64,000 nucleotides of DNA from Maricaulis salignorans. Its GTDB lineage: Bacteria > Pseudomonadota > Alphaproteobacteria > Caulobacterales > Maricaulaceae. The notes beneath the pieces are model-generated. The model made no database searches. It was not told where the DNA came from and worked only from the letters and a program-made list of their open reading frames with translations. Shown in pieces: positions 52,770 through 62,566 of the stretch (position 1 is its first letter; each line of letters opens with the position of its first letter). The stretch is taken from NCBI RefSeq assembly GCF_900103475.1, contig NZ_FNHG01000001.1, positions 347,352 through 411,351 on the forward strand, written 5' to 3'. The translations under genes were made by a program, and so were the position numbers.

Positions 52770-53234
52770 TCAGCGCGTGTGTGCGGGTCGCTTGAGCAGT
52801 GAAAAGAAGAAGCCCGCACCGGCACCGCCAAGTGCCAGGCTGAGCAGACCGCCCAGTGTCCGGCTGGAGGCAACGGGTGTGATCGTCGATTGCAGGGCCT
52901 CGGCATAAAAGGCGGTGATGGCCAGCATGATGCAGGCGACAGCAACACCGCCCGCCAGCGTAAAGCCGATCCGCCGCCAGGGTTTTCCGAGCAATCGTGC
53001 GATCCAGCCGGCGACCGGAAAGGCGATGGCGAAGCCGATCAGCACGACGATAAAGAGTGTCGGTCCAAAGCCCAGCAAGTCGCGCGTGATGGCGTCGATC
53101 CGCACGGCCGGGGGAATTTCCGCCCCGACCGCCGCCAGTGATTGCAGCACGACATGGGTATTGGCGATGCTGACCAGGACAGTTCCAACCAGCACGCTGA
53201 GGACGAAAATCAGGACGGTGCGAAAAATAGACAT
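52770..53234 (-). CDS. Small multi-spanning membrane protein, unknown
   Basis: Protein of 154 aa with four hydrophobic segments at about 5-28, 55-78, 86-108 and 122-146. A WIARLLGKPWRR turn separates the second and third. No known motif is visible, so it could be a DUF-type membrane protein. It is divergent from the sugar dehydrogenase gene across 82 bp that hold a 14-bp perfect palindrome. Confidence 0.75.
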   Translation of the reverse strand: MSIFRTVLIFVLSVLVGTVLVSIANTHVVLQSLAAVGAEIPPAVRIDAITRDLLGFGPTLFIVVLIGFAIAFPVAGWIARLLGKPWRRIGFTLAGGVAVACIMLAITAFYAEALQSTITPVASSRTLGGLLSLALGGAGAGFFFSLLKRPAHTR

Positions 53235-53270
53235 CAGCGGTGGCTTTCCGGGGCTCTACACAATGCGCGT

Positions 53271-53284
53271 CAGCCTATAGGCTG
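53271..53284. promoter_or_regulatory. 14-bp perfect palindrome in divergent promoter
   Basis: CAGCCTATAGGCTG is fully palindromic, 33 bp before the sugar dehydrogenase ATG and 37 bp before the membrane protein start. It is a possible operator shared by both genes; no regulator is adjacent. Confidence 0.4.
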
Positions 53285-53316
53285 TCCGGCGACACGACAA
53301 TTGGCGGAGTTTGACC

Positions 53317-54414
53317 ATGAAACACTGGGTTATTGCAGCTTTTGCGGCGGCCATGATGAGCACGGCCGGATTTGCCGAACAACGGCATGAGACGGTTGCC
53401 GAGGGACTGGAATACCCCTGGAGCCTGGCTTTCCTGCCCGATGGCCGCATGCTGGTCACCGAGAAGCCGGGCCGCCTGCGCGTGATCGATGAAACCGGCC
53501 TTCGCGCCGAAGCCATCTCGGGCGTGCCCGATGTGCTCCATTCAGGGCAGGGCGGTCTGCTCGATGTCGTGCTGCATCCGGACTTCGCGGCCAATCAAAT
53601 CATCTATCTGACCTGGTCGGAGGGTGAGGCTCGCGACAACACGCTCAAGCTCGGCCGTGGCCGGCTCGAGGGCATGGCCCTGACCGGTTTCGAGGAAATC
53701 TTCGCGGCCGCGCCGCGCCGCAATACGGATGTCCATTACGGCGCCCGGCTGGCTTTCCTGCCCGACAATACGCTCCTGCTCGGCATCGGTGATGGTTTCG
53801 ACCATCGCGAAGAGGCCCAGCGTCCGCAAACCCATTATGGCAGCTATGTCCACCTCAATGCCGATGGCAGCGCGATTGATGGTCCCTTCGCTGATGCCGC
53901 GCCCGGTGTCTACACGATCGGCCATCGCAATCCGCAGGCGATCGCGGTCGATCCGGTCAGTGGCATTGTCTATTCCAATGAGCATGGACCGCGTGGCGGC
54001 GACGAGATCAATATCCTGGTCGAAGGCCGAAATTACGGCTGGCCGATCGCCACTTATGGCATCGATTACAATGGAGCGCTGGTCAGCCCCTATACGAGCT
54101 ATCCGGGCATGGAAGAGCCGATGCTCTACTGGGTGCCCTCGATCGCACCGTCCAGCATGGCGGTCTATCACGGCACCATGTTTGCCGAGTGGGATGGCGA
54201 CCTGCTCGTCACGGCCCTGATCAGCGGCGATGCCGTAGTCGCGTCCGGACATCTGCGCCGGATCGATCTGGAGGATGGCGAGGTGGTTGATCAGGAGGTC
54301 CTGATCGGCGATGCCGAGGCGCGGATGCGCTATGTCGGCGTGGCGCCGGACGGCAGTATCTATGTCCTCACCGATGATCCCGAGGGGGAGATGATCCGGC
54401 TCTATCGCGACTGA
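53317..54414 (+). CDS. PQQ-dependent sugar dehydrogenase family protein (YliI-like)
   Basis: About 365 aa. Signal peptide ends GFAEQ (about residue 20). A six-bladed propeller with YPWSLAFLPDGRMLVTEKPGRL, IYLTWSEG, NEHGPRGGDEINIL and IAPSSMAVY matches the soluble aldose-sugar dehydrogenase (YliI/GdhB) family, which uses pyrroloquinoline quinone in the periplasm. Substrate may be an aldose or another compound. ATG 53317 follows GCGGAG at 7 bp. The stop directly adjoins the end of the converging RND pump gene. Confidence 0.88.
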   Translation: MKHWVIAAFAAAMMSTAGFAEQRHETVAEGLEYPWSLAFLPDGRMLVTEKPGRLRVIDETGLRAEAISGVPDVLHSGQGGLLDVVLHPDFAANQIIYLTWSEGEARDNTLKLGRGRLEGMALTGFEEIFAAAPRRNTDVHYGARLAFLPDNTLLLGIGDGFDHREEAQRPQTHYGSYVHLNADGSAIDGPFADAAPGVYTIGHRNPQAIAVDPVSGIVYSNEHGPRGGDEINILVEGRNYGWPIATYGIDYNGALVSPYTSYPGMEEPMLYWVPSIAPSSMAVYHGTMFAEWDGDLLVTALISGDAVVASGHLRRIDLEDGEVVDQEVLIGDAEARMRYVGVAPDGSIYVLTDDPEGEMIRLYRD

Positions 54415-57400
54415 TTACTCGGCGATAGCGGGCTCGTCCCGATGCCCCGGCAAACGGCTGTCGATGACACGCCGGCGCCATTGCCCCAGCCGCGAGGGCG
54501 CAGCCAGCAGGACCGGGGTCAGGATCAGGGTCAACAGGGTCGAGAAACCCAACCCCCAGACGACGGCCGAGGATAGCTGGACCCACCATTCGCTGGCGGG
54601 GCCGCCGACGCCGATCACGCCGTGGGCGAAGTCGGCATTGATCTGCCAGGCCATCGGCAAGAGGCCGAAAATCGTCGTGATGGTCGTCAGCATGACCGGG
54701 CGCAGGCGCTGGGCCGCGGTGCGGATGACGGCTTCGTCGACCGCCATGCCGAGCCCGCGCAAGCGCTGAAACGTGTCGATCAGGACGATATTATTGTTCA
54801 CGACAATTCCGGCCAGCGTCACGATCCCGGTCCCCAGGAAGAGGATGGAGATATAGGGGAAGGTCAGCAGAACGCCGAGCAGGACCCCGATCACCGACAG
54901 CACGACGGCCAGCAGGGTCAGGATGACGTGCCAGAAATTATTGAACTGCCAGAGCAGGATCACCGCCATCATGAAGAGCGAGGCGATCATGGCGCTGACA
55001 AAGAAGGCTCCGGCTTCGGCATTTTCCTGATCGGCGCCGAGATACTCGACCGAAACGCTGCGGGCGATATTGCCGGTCTCGATCTGGTCATCAATCCAGG
55101 AGCGAACCTCGGCGACCAGCAGGTTTCCGGCATGGTTTTCATCGGCATTGGCCCGCAATTGCAGCACCCTCTGCCCATCGCGGCGACGGATGGAATCGAC
55201 CCGTGGCCGGGCCTCCAGCGTTACGAAATTGGACATCGGCACTGTGCCATTGAGCGTGTTGACCCGCAGGTCGCCGAGCCGCGAGATATCGCGATCCTCT
55301 TCCGGGAAACGGACCCGGATGTCCACTTCCTCATCGGCATCGTCGGGCCGGTAGCGGCCGACAAGTGAACCGGTCGTGACGAGCTGCACCGCGGCGCCGA
55401 CCTGGGTGACATCGGCACCAAAGCGGGCCGCCTCGGCGCGGTCGACATCGAGCCGCCATTCGACACCGGGCAGTGGCAGGCTGTCCTCGATATCGACCAG
55501 GCCTTCCATCGTGTCGAGATGGGCGCGGATCAGGCGTGCAGCCTGTTCCAGGGCTGCCGGATCATTGGAGCGCAACTGGACCTGGACATCCTTGCCGACC
55601 GGCGGCCCCATCTCGAATGGCCGCACCTCGATGATGACGCCGGGAATGCCGACCATCGCGGCACGGATTTCCCGCTCGATCAGGCGGCCATTGGGACGCT
55701 GGCCGAAGGGTTCGAACTCGACGAAAATGCGCGCAATACTGTCGGCTGGAGCCGAGCCGGTGCCGTCAAACGGATTATTGCCCGGCGGCTGGCCGGCGAC
55801 GGTGTAATAGCCTTTGATGCCTTCAATCCCGGCCAGACGGCTCTCGGCCTCCAGGGCAATGATATATTGCTCGGCGGGCGAGAGATTGCCGCGTGCCCGG
55901 ACGAAGACGTAGAGCTGCTCCGGTTCCGCATCGAGGAAGAATTCGGTCCGTTTGGGCTCCAGACCGAACAGGCCGGCCGAGCTGGCGGCGAAACTGCCAA
56001 TCACCAGAACCACAACCAGCACGGCGCTCAGCGTCACCGCGAGCGGTCGTTTGACGAGGGCCGAAATCAACTTGGCATAACGCCCGGTCAGCCCCGGCAA
56101 GTCAGTCGGGTCGCTGTCTTCCTGGGCATTGAGGTGCGCAACGGCGGACTGCGTGTCGACCACGCCGCCCTTGGGGCCCAGTACAGAGCCGAGCGTCGGC
56201 AGAAAGATCAGAGCCATCACCAGCGCCGAGCTGAGGACGAAGATCAGGGTCAGCGGCAGATAGGCCATGTATTGGCCGGGGATCGAATTCCAGAACAGGA
56301 AGGGCAGGAAGGCGGCCAGGGTCGTCGCGGTCGAGGAGACAATGGGCCAGAACATGCGCTTGCCCGCATGGGTATAGGCCATTTTCCGGGTTTCGCCCTC
56401 GGCCAGTTTGCGGTCGGCATATTCGACCACGACAATGGCGCCGTCGACCAGCAGGCCGACGGCCAGGACCATGGCGAACATCACCATGAAATTGACGGTC
56501 AGCCCGTAAAGACTGAGCAGGAGGAAGGAGAAGAGGAAGCTCGACGGGATTGCCAGCCCGACCAGGAGCGCCGAGCGCAGGCCGAGCGCTGCCACGACGA
56601 TGATCAGGACAAGCACGATCGCCAGCATGATGGAGCTGGTCAGGCTTTGCAGGGAATCGCGCACATAGGTCGACTGGTCGAGACTGAACTGATAGCGCAC
56701 GGTTTCCGGCCACTGGCTCGCGACCTCGGCCGTCAGCGCCCGCACGGCGGCGCTGGTGTCCATGATGTTCTCGCCGCTGCGCCGGACCACCTGGAGCGTG
56801 AAAGCCGGGGCGCCATTATAGCGCGCATAGCTGTCGGCATCCTTGAATGTGCGACGTACGGCGGCAACGTCCTGCAGGGTCACCACCGCCTGGTTGGAGC
56901 TGGTCAGTGGCAGATTCAGCGCGTCGTCCGCGGTCTCGAACAGGCCGGGCACCTTGACCTGGAAGCGGGCCGCACCGCTATCGAGCGAACCGGCCGCGAT
57001 CAGACGGTTATTCGACTGCACGGCGTTGAATAATTGCGCATAGGTCACGCCGTGGGATTCCAGCAGGGCCGGGTCGATGACGATTTCGAGGACTTCCTCT
57101 CGCAGGCCCTGGACATCGACCTGCAGGATTTCCGGCAGCGCCTCGATCGCGTCTTCCAGCTGGCGGGTGAGCTGGAACAGGGTGCGCTCGGGCGCCTCGC
57201 CATAAACCTGCACGGCGATGGTCGGCGCGAGGCCGGAGTTGAATTCCTGCACCACCGGTTCGCGGGCGTCTTCGGGGAATTGCCGCCGCGCCATGTCGAC
57301 GGCTTCGCGGACATCGAGCACAGCCTGGTTGGCGTCAAAGGGAACCTGGAATTCGGCGACCAGCGACCCGGCCCCGAGCGAGGCAGTGCCGTGGAGTTCC

Positions 57401-57636
57401 ACCAGGTCATCGATCGAGCGCATTTCGGTTTCTGCCGGCCGCACGATCAGGCGTTCGGCATCCTCCGGGGAAATCCCGTCGAGCGGCACGATGACAACGA
57501 CATAGGGGAAGGGTATGTCAGGGTCGGATTCGCGCGGCAGGGTCAGAAAGGAAATCAGGCCCGCGATCAGTGCGCAGACGAAGATCGCCAGGATCATCCG
57601 GGCGCGATTGACCGCAAAATCGACGAGTCCGGTCAC
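54415..57636 (-). CDS. RND efflux pump, second copy of the family (HAE1-type)
   Basis: Protein of 1073 aa. N-terminal segment MTGLVDFAVNRARMILAIF, paired periplasmic loops and GLLVDGAIVVVEYADRKL (single D in place of the AcrB DD pair). It is a distant relative of the pump at 17769, of a subgroup often called acriflavin resistance/VexF-like. The substrate is unknown. Its start overlaps the adaptor stop by 4 bp (ATGA). No outer-membrane channel gene is nearby. Confidence 0.92.
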   Translation of the reverse strand: MTGLVDFAVNRARMILAIFVCALIAGLISFLTLPRESDPDIPFPYVVVIVPLDGISPEDAERLIVRPAETEMRSIDDLVELHGTASLGAGSLVAEFQVPFDANQAVLDVREAVDMARRQFPEDAREPVVQEFNSGLAPTIAVQVYGEAPERTLFQLTRQLEDAIEALPEILQVDVQGLREEVLEIVIDPALLESHGVTYAQLFNAVQSNNRLIAAGSLDSGAARFQVKVPGLFETADDALNLPLTSSNQAVVTLQDVAAVRRTFKDADSYARYNGAPAFTLQVVRRSGENIMDTSAAVRALTAEVASQWPETVRYQFSLDQSTYVRDSLQSLTSSIMLAIVLVLIIVVAALGLRSALLVGLAIPSSFLFSFLLLSLYGLTVNFMVMFAMVLAVGLLVDGAIVVVEYADRKLAEGETRKMAYTHAGKRMFWPIVSSTATTLAAFLPFLFWNSIPGQYMAYLPLTLIFVLSSALVMALIFLPTLGSVLGPKGGVVDTQSAVAHLNAQEDSDPTDLPGLTGRYAKLISALVKRPLAVTLSAVLVVVLVIGSFAASSAGLFGLEPKRTEFFLDAEPEQLYVFVRARGNLSPAEQYIIALEAESRLAGIEGIKGYYTVAGQPPGNNPFDGTGSAPADSIARIFVEFEPFGQRPNGRLIEREIRAAMVGIPGVIIEVRPFEMGPPVGKDVQVQLRSNDPAALEQAARLIRAHLDTMEGLVDIEDSLPLPGVEWRLDVDRAEAARFGADVTQVGAAVQLVTTGSLVGRYRPDDADEEVDIRVRFPEEDRDISRLGDLRVNTLNGTVPMSNFVTLEARPRVDSIRRRDGQRVLQLRANADENHAGNLLVAEVRSWIDDQIETGNIARSVSVEYLGADQENAEAGAFFVSAMIASLFMMAVILLWQFNNFWHVILTLLAVVLSVIGVLLGVLLTFPYISILFLGTGIVTLAGIVVNNNIVLIDTFQRLRGLGMAVDEAVIRTAAQRLRPVMLTTITTIFGLLPMAWQINADFAHGVIGVGGPASEWWVQLSSAVVWGLGFSTLLTLILTPVLLAAPSRLGQWRRRVIDSRLPGHRDEPAIAE

Positions 57637-58709
57637 TCGGGCGCTCCCGGGTTCGCGATCCGGACCCGCACGCCATCATCGACGAAATCCTGTCCGACCG
57701 TGATGACCGTGACCGGGTCGGGAAGGCCGGAAACCCAGACTTCCTCGCCATCATCGCTGAGCAGTTCAACCGGCAGGAAGCGCACAATATTGCCCGTTTC
57801 CAGGATGCGGACGCCGAGTTCGCCAGTGGAACCGAGCGCCAGGACCGATGTCGGGATCCGGTGGGCTGGCTCGGCGGCCAGCGGCAATGTGATCACCGCC
57901 GTGACGCCGCTGCGCAACTGTCCGTCCGGATTGGGCGCTTCCAGCTCGAGGCGGAAGGTATGGGTTGCCGGATCGGCGCGGCGCTCGACGAAGCGGACCG
58001 TGCCGCTCACTTCCTCGCCGGTGATCAGGCGCGCCGTCCCCGGCATGCCTGCGACCAGACCGGCGACATCGCGTTCGGCAATCTCGGCGGTGATGAGGAT
58101 CGGATCCATCTGCACGACTGTGCCGCATGCGCCACCCGGCGCGAGGTAATCGCCGATTTCTCCGGCGCGATTGTCGAAATAGCCGTCAAACGGCGCCCGG
58201 ATATTGATATTGGCGAGTTCCTGTCGCGCCGCTTCCAGTCGCGCCTGGGCCGCATCGCGCAGGGCTTCGACGCCGGCGACGGCATTGGCCGAGCGGTGGC
58301 CACGATTGAGCAATTCCACGGCGGCATTGTAGTCGAGTTCGCGTGTGCGGTATTCCGCTTCAGCCTGGGCGAGGGCGGCGCCGCGGGCGTCGATATCGAG
58401 GCGGCAGAGCGTATCTCCCCCGGCGACCGCCGTGCCCTCGATCGCGGGCGTCGCGACGATACGGCCGCCCGTTTCCGAGCGCACGACGACCTCGCGGAAG
58501 GCCTCGGTGCGGCCGCGTGAGGTCAGCGTGGCGGGGCGGTCGGTGGCGTGAACGGTCGCGGTGACGACTTCAAACAGGACAGGCTCACCGGAAAGCGCGC
58601 CCGACGTCGAATTCCGGTCACCCTGAAACAGGGTTCCGATGGCGAACAGGATGACGACGGCGACGAAAATGCCAAGGGCGGTCAATTGCGAACGGTTCAA
58701 CGAAATCAT
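57633..58709 (-). CDS. RND efflux periplasmic adaptor
   Basis: About 358 aa. N-terminal membrane anchor (about 5-28), barrel-sandwich (SETGGRIVATPAIEGTAVAG), coiled-coil hairpin (LAQAEAEYRTRELDYNAAVELL), then beta domains. It is an MFP partner for the downstream RND pump. I use ATG 58709 because AGGG stands 8 bp upstream; a longer TTG start at 58724 is less likely. The upstream gap to the flavoprotein gene is about 136 bp. Confidence 0.9.
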   Translation of the reverse strand: MISLNRSQLTALGIFVAVVILFAIGTLFQGDRNSTSGALSGEPVLFEVVTATVHATDRPATLTSRGRTEAFREVVVRSETGGRIVATPAIEGTAVAGGDTLCRLDIDARGAALAQAEAEYRTRELDYNAAVELLNRGHRSANAVAGVEALRDAAQARLEAARQELANINIRAPFDGYFDNRAGEIGDYLAPGGACGTVVQMDPILITAEIAERDVAGLVAGMPGTARLITGEEVSGTVRFVERRADPATHTFRLELEAPNPDGQLRSGVTAVITLPLAAEPAHRIPTSVLALGSTGELGVRILETGNIVRFLPVELLSDDGEEVWVSGLPDPVTVITVGQDFVDDGVRVRIANPGAPE

Positions 58710-58845
58710 TTGGGTGCCCTGCAATTGGATCGTGCATCGCCGTGAATCAGCGAACGGCGTTTACTTTGACGAATTGATACAGTGTGCCTGAGTTCGGGGC
58801 GAGGAATTTTCGAGCGCGAGAAGCCGCCAATTACATCTACAGGCT

Positions 58846-60027
58846 TTACACATGCTGTCCGGCAGACCAGCCCGACGACCAGGCCCACTGAAAATTGAAC
58901 CCGCCCAGCCAGCCCGTGACATCAACGGCTTCGCCAATGAAATACAGGCCGGGCGCATGGCGCGCTTCCATGGAACGGCTGTCGAGACCGGCGGTGTCGA
59001 TGCCGCCCAGCGTCACCTCAGCCGTGCGATAGCCTTCCGAACCGGTCGGCTTGATGCGCCAGTCGCGCAGCCAGGCTTCCAGCGCCCTGAGTTTTTTGTC
59101 GGACTGGTCGGCGAGATTGCCGGTCAGGCCGCAATCGGCGGCGAGCAATTGCGCCAGCCGCTTGGGCAGGAAAACCGACATCGCCGTGCCGATCGCCTGG
59201 CGGCCATTCTCGCCGCGTTGCGATTTGAGTTCGTCGAATATGCCGAAACCGGGCTGAAAATTGATCGAGATCTCCTCGCCTTCGCGCCAATAGGAGGAGA
59301 TTTGCAGGATGGCCGGTCCGCTGAGACCTCGATGGGTGAAGAGCAGGGCTTCCTCGAATGAGGTCTTGCCCGCGCTGACAATGGCATCAACGGCAACGCC
59401 GGCGATCGGCTTGAAACGTTCGAGGATTTCCGGACCGAAGGTCAGTGGCACCAGGGCCGGGCGGGTCTCGGTGACGTCGAGCCCATAGGCGCGGGCGACA
59501 TCATAGGCGAAACCGGTCGCGCCCATTTTCGGGATCGACTTGCCACCGGTCGCGATCACCAGCGAGCGGCAGCGGAACAGGGTGCCATCGCTGAGCCTGA
59601 GCTCGAAGCCCTCGCCCTTGCGCATGTGCGAGGTGACCGAAACACCCAGCCGAACACCGACCCCGGCCTCGCGCATTTCGCCGCGCAGGGCATCGATGAT
59701 CTGGGTCGCCGGGCCGTCGCAGAAGAGCTGGCCGAGCGTCTTTTCGTGCCAGGCGATGCGGTGGCGGTCGATCCAGGCGATGAAATCGCGCTGGCTATAG
59801 CGTTTGAGCGCCGATTTGGCGAAGTGGGGATTGGCCGAGAGGAAATTATTCGGGCCGCAATGCAGATTGGTGAAATTGCAGCGCCCGCCGCCGGAAATGC
59901 GGATCTTCTCGCCCGGCTTGTCGGAGTGCTCGATCAGCGTGACCGTGCGTCCGCGCTTGCCCGCCTCGATGGCGCACATCATGCCGGCCGCGCCAGCACC
60001 GATTATTGCGACGTCATAGGTGATCAT
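58846..60027 (-). CDS. BaiN/HI0933-like FAD-dependent oxidoreductase
   Basis: Protein of 393 aa. FAD motif GAGAAGMMCA (10-19), SGGGRCNFTN (about 45-54), and C-terminal YFIGEAVDVTGWLGGFNFQWAW match the HI0933/BaiN family (NAD(P)/FAD-dependent oxidoreductase of unclear substrate). It is cytoplasmic. It starts 7 bp after the lysophospholipase stop, so both are probably co-transcribed. Confidence 0.9.
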   Translation of the reverse strand: MITYDVAIIGAGAAGMMCAIEAGKRGRTVTLIEHSDKPGEKIRISGGGRCNFTNLHCGPNNFLSANPHFAKSALKRYSQRDFIAWIDRHRIAWHEKTLGQLFCDGPATQIIDALRGEMREAGVGVRLGVSVTSHMRKGEGFELRLSDGTLFRCRSLVIATGGKSIPKMGATGFAYDVARAYGLDVTETRPALVPLTFGPEILERFKPIAGVAVDAIVSAGKTSFEEALLFTHRGLSGPAILQISSYWREGEEISINFQPGFGIFDELKSQRGENGRQAIGTAMSVFLPKRLAQLLAADCGLTGNLADQSDKKLRALEAWLRDWRIKPTGSEGYRTAEVTLGGIDTAGLDSRSMEARHAPGLYFIGEAVDVTGWLGGFNFQWAWSSGWSAGQHV

Positions 60028-60034
60028 CGCGGGG

Positions 60035-60970
60035 TCAGCCGGTCACGCGGTCAAGCCAGTCGGCGAAGGCTGCCATCTGCGCCTCGCGGCCGATCTCATT
60101 GAGGGTTTCGTGGCGGAAACCCTTGAGAATGTGGAGGTCGACATCGGTGAAACCGGCCTTCTTGAGGCGTTTGTAGAGGGTTCGCATGGCCTTGCCCTGC
60201 AGGGTGGCGGGATCCTTCGAGCCGCCAAGCAGGTGGAAGGGCATATCTTTTGGCACATTAACGAGATTGGCCTTGTCCTCGGCATAGGCGGTGCCTTCGA
60301 GGAAATCGCGCCACAGCGAGACGCTGGCCGGCCAGCCGCACACCGGATCATTGACGTATTTGTCGACTTCTTCCGCATCGCGCGACAGCCAGTCGGCATC
60401 GGTGCGGCGTTCGGGGAAATTCTTGTTCCAGGACTTGAAGGTCATCGAGTCGAGGGTGAGGCTCGGGGTGAACTCGCCGCCCGCTGCCGCTTCAAACCAG
60501 AGAATGAGCTTCATGAAACTGGCCAGCTCGCCCAGCGTCATATTGCCGTTCCAGATCGCCGCTCCGGCCAGTTTCTCCGGCTGACGCAGCACCTGGTTGA
60601 AGGCGATGACGGCGCCCATGGAATGACCGAAAACGATCAGGGGCAGGCCCGGCCAGGTGGCGCGCAGCGAATCCTCGACGGCGCTGACATCGCCCATCAC
60701 CTTGGTCCAGCCATCACTGTCGGCATAGCGGCGCGGCGCGCCATCATCGGCCGTCGTCGCGCCATGGCCGCGATGGTCATGGGCGCCGACATGATAGCCG
60801 CGCGAGGCGAGAAATTCGGCGAAGGGGGCGTAGCGGCCGGCATGTTCGGCCAGGCCGTGATTGATATGGACAATGCCGCGCGGCGTGCCCCTGGCCTCTG
60901 CCGTATAGAGCGCCAGCCGCGCGCCGGTCGGGCTGGGCAGGGTTTGCAGGCTGAAGTTCGACTTTGGCAT
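60035..60970 (-). CDS. Monoacylglycerol lipase/lysophospholipase-like alpha/beta hydrolase
   Basis: Protein of 311 aa, no signal peptide. Serine nucleophile S117 in GHSMGA, acid in GGSKDPAT, His in GFRHETLNE, with the INHGLAEHAGRY oxyanion loop; all are typical of the PldB/monoacylglycerol lipase group. It may recycle lysophospholipids or glycerides, which would fit the divergent glycerol kinase gene 93 bp away. The partner flavoprotein follows. Confidence 0.9.
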   Translation of the reverse strand: MPKSNFSLQTLPSPTGARLALYTAEARGTPRGIVHINHGLAEHAGRYAPFAEFLASRGYHVGAHDHRGHGATTADDGAPRRYADSDGWTKVMGDVSAVEDSLRATWPGLPLIVFGHSMGAVIAFNQVLRQPEKLAGAAIWNGNMTLGELASFMKLILWFEAAAGGEFTPSLTLDSMTFKSWNKNFPERRTDADWLSRDAEEVDKYVNDPVCGWPASVSLWRDFLEGTAYAEDKANLVNVPKDMPFHLLGGSKDPATLQGKAMRTLYKRLKKAGFTDVDLHILKGFRHETLNEIGREAQMAAFADWLDRVTG

Positions 60971-61063
60971 TTCGGCTCCCGGAATTTCCTGTTGTGAACC
61001 TAGCGCGTTTTCTTATCCGGCGGCAGGGCTATAGTCAGGCGCAAGACAAGGCGGGGAAAGCTC

Positions 61064-62554
61064 ATGTTCAAGACGCGCAAGGCGCTGCTGGCGCTCGATC
61101 AGGGTACGACCAGTTCGCGGGCTATCGTTTTTTCCACGACGGGCGAGATCATCGCCGAGGCCCAGCGCGAATTCGAGCAGATCTATCCCAATCCCGGCTG
61201 GGTCGAGCATGATCCCGAAGTGCTCTGGGCGACCGTGCTCGCAACCGCCCGCGAAGCCCTGAAGAAAGCCGAGAAGAAGGGCTGGAGCGTGCAGGCGATC
61301 GGCCTGACCAATCAGCGCGAAACCACACTCGTCTGGGACCGCGCCACCGGTCAGGCCATCCACAATGCCATCGTCTGGCAGGACCGCCGCACCGCCGATG
61401 TCTGTGCCGCCCTGCGCAAGGCCGGTCGCGCCGAAACCGTCGTCTCACGCACCGGCCTGGTGCTCGACCCGTATTTCTCGGCCACAAAAATCGCCTGGAT
61501 CCTCGACCATGTTGATGGCGCCCGGGAACGTGCCGTGAAGGGGGAACTCGCCTTCGGCACCGTCGATAGCTGGCTGATCTGGCGTCTGACCGGCGGCCAG
61601 GTTCACGCCACCGACGCCACCAATGCCAGCCGCACCTCGCTCTATAATATCGCCGAGGGCCGCTGGGATGAGGATTTGCTCGACCTGTTCGATGTGCCCG
61701 CTGCGTTGCTGCCCGATGTGCGCGATTGCGCCGGCGAGTTTGGCACCACGGCGGCAGAGCTGCTCGGCCGCTCGCTGCCGATCACCGGGGTTGCCGGCGA
61801 CCAGCAGGCCGCCGCCATCGGCCAGGCCTGTTTCCGCCCGGGCGAGATGAAATCCACCTATGGCACCGGCGCCTTCCTCCTGCTCAATACGGGCAAGGAC
61901 ATGGTCCGCTCACGCACCCGCCTGCTGGCAACCATCGCCTATCGCATCGCGGGCGAAACGACCTACGCGCTTGAGGGCTCCGTCCTCTCGGCGGGATCCA
62001 CGGTGCAATGGCTGCGCGACGGGCTGGGCCTGTTGAGCCAGGCGTCCGAGATCAGCGCGCTGGCCGCCGGTGCCGATCCGGAAAGCGGTGTCTATCTCGT
62101 CCCCGCCTTCACCGGCCTGGGTGCGCCCTATTGGGATGCCGACGCCCGCGGTGCCATTATCGGCCTGACAAGAGGCGCCGGCCGCGCCGAAATCGCCCAG
62201 GCCGCCATCGATTCCACCGCCCACCAGACTTGCGACCTGCTCGACGCCATGGCCGGCGACGGCGTCACCACCAGGACCCTGCGCGTCGATGGCGGCATGG
62301 CCAGAAACGACACCGTCCTGCAACGCCTCGCCGACCTCACTGATATCGAAGTCGTCCGCCCGAAAAACACCGAAACCACCGCCTGGGGCGCGGCTTTCCT
62401 CGCCGGCCTGGGCGCCGGGCTGTTTCGCAAGCTCGAGGATGGGCGTGCGATCTGGAAAGCGGACCGGGAGTTCAAGCCGGCGTGCGAGCCTGCGCACCGG
62501 GAGCGGATGCGGGCCGGCTGGAAGGATGCTGTGGGGCGGGTGCGGACGGGGTGA
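61064..62554 (+). CDS. glpK: Glycerol kinase
   Basis: Protein of 496 aa, the usual GlpK length. FGGY-kinase features: [15 protein letters not shown] at the N-terminus, [24 protein letters not shown] and the FGGY motif region [12 protein letters not shown]. It phosphorylates glycerol with ATP to glycerol-3-phosphate in the cytoplasm. GGGGAAAGCTC stands before ATG 61064. It is divergent from the lipase gene; a lipid-glycerol link is plausible. A lipoprotein gene follows 12 bp later. Confidence 0.96.
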   Translation: MFKTRKALLALDQGTTSSRAIVFSTTGEIIAEAQREFEQIYPNPGWVEHDPEVLWATVLATAREALKKAEKKGWSVQAIGLTNQRETTLVWDRATGQAIHNAIVWQDRRTADVCAALRKAGRAETVVSRTGLVLDPYFSATKIAWILDHVDGARERAVKGELAFGTVDSWLIWRLTGGQVHATDATNASRTSLYNIAEGRWDEDLLDLFDVPAALLPDVRDCAGEFGTTAAELLGRSLPITGVAGDQQAAAIGQACFRPGEMKSTYGTGAFLLLNTGKDMVRSRTRLLATIAYRIAGETTYALEGSVLSAGSTVQWLRDGLGLLSQASEISALAAGADPESGVYLVPAFTGLGAPYWDADARGAIIGLTRGAGRAEIAQAAIDSTAHQTCDLLDAMAGDGVTTRTLRVDGGMARNDTVLQRLADLTDIEVVRPKNTETTAWGAAFLAGLGAGLFRKLEDGRAIWKADREFKPACEPAHRERMRAGWKDAVGRVRTG

Positions 62555-62566
62555 GGGGGGCGCGGC

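Noticed and set aside
55519..57033. Plus-strand 504-codon open frame
   Set aside because: Antisense to the second RND pump gene; low-complexity G/R/H/D/Q composition typical of a codon-bias artefact.
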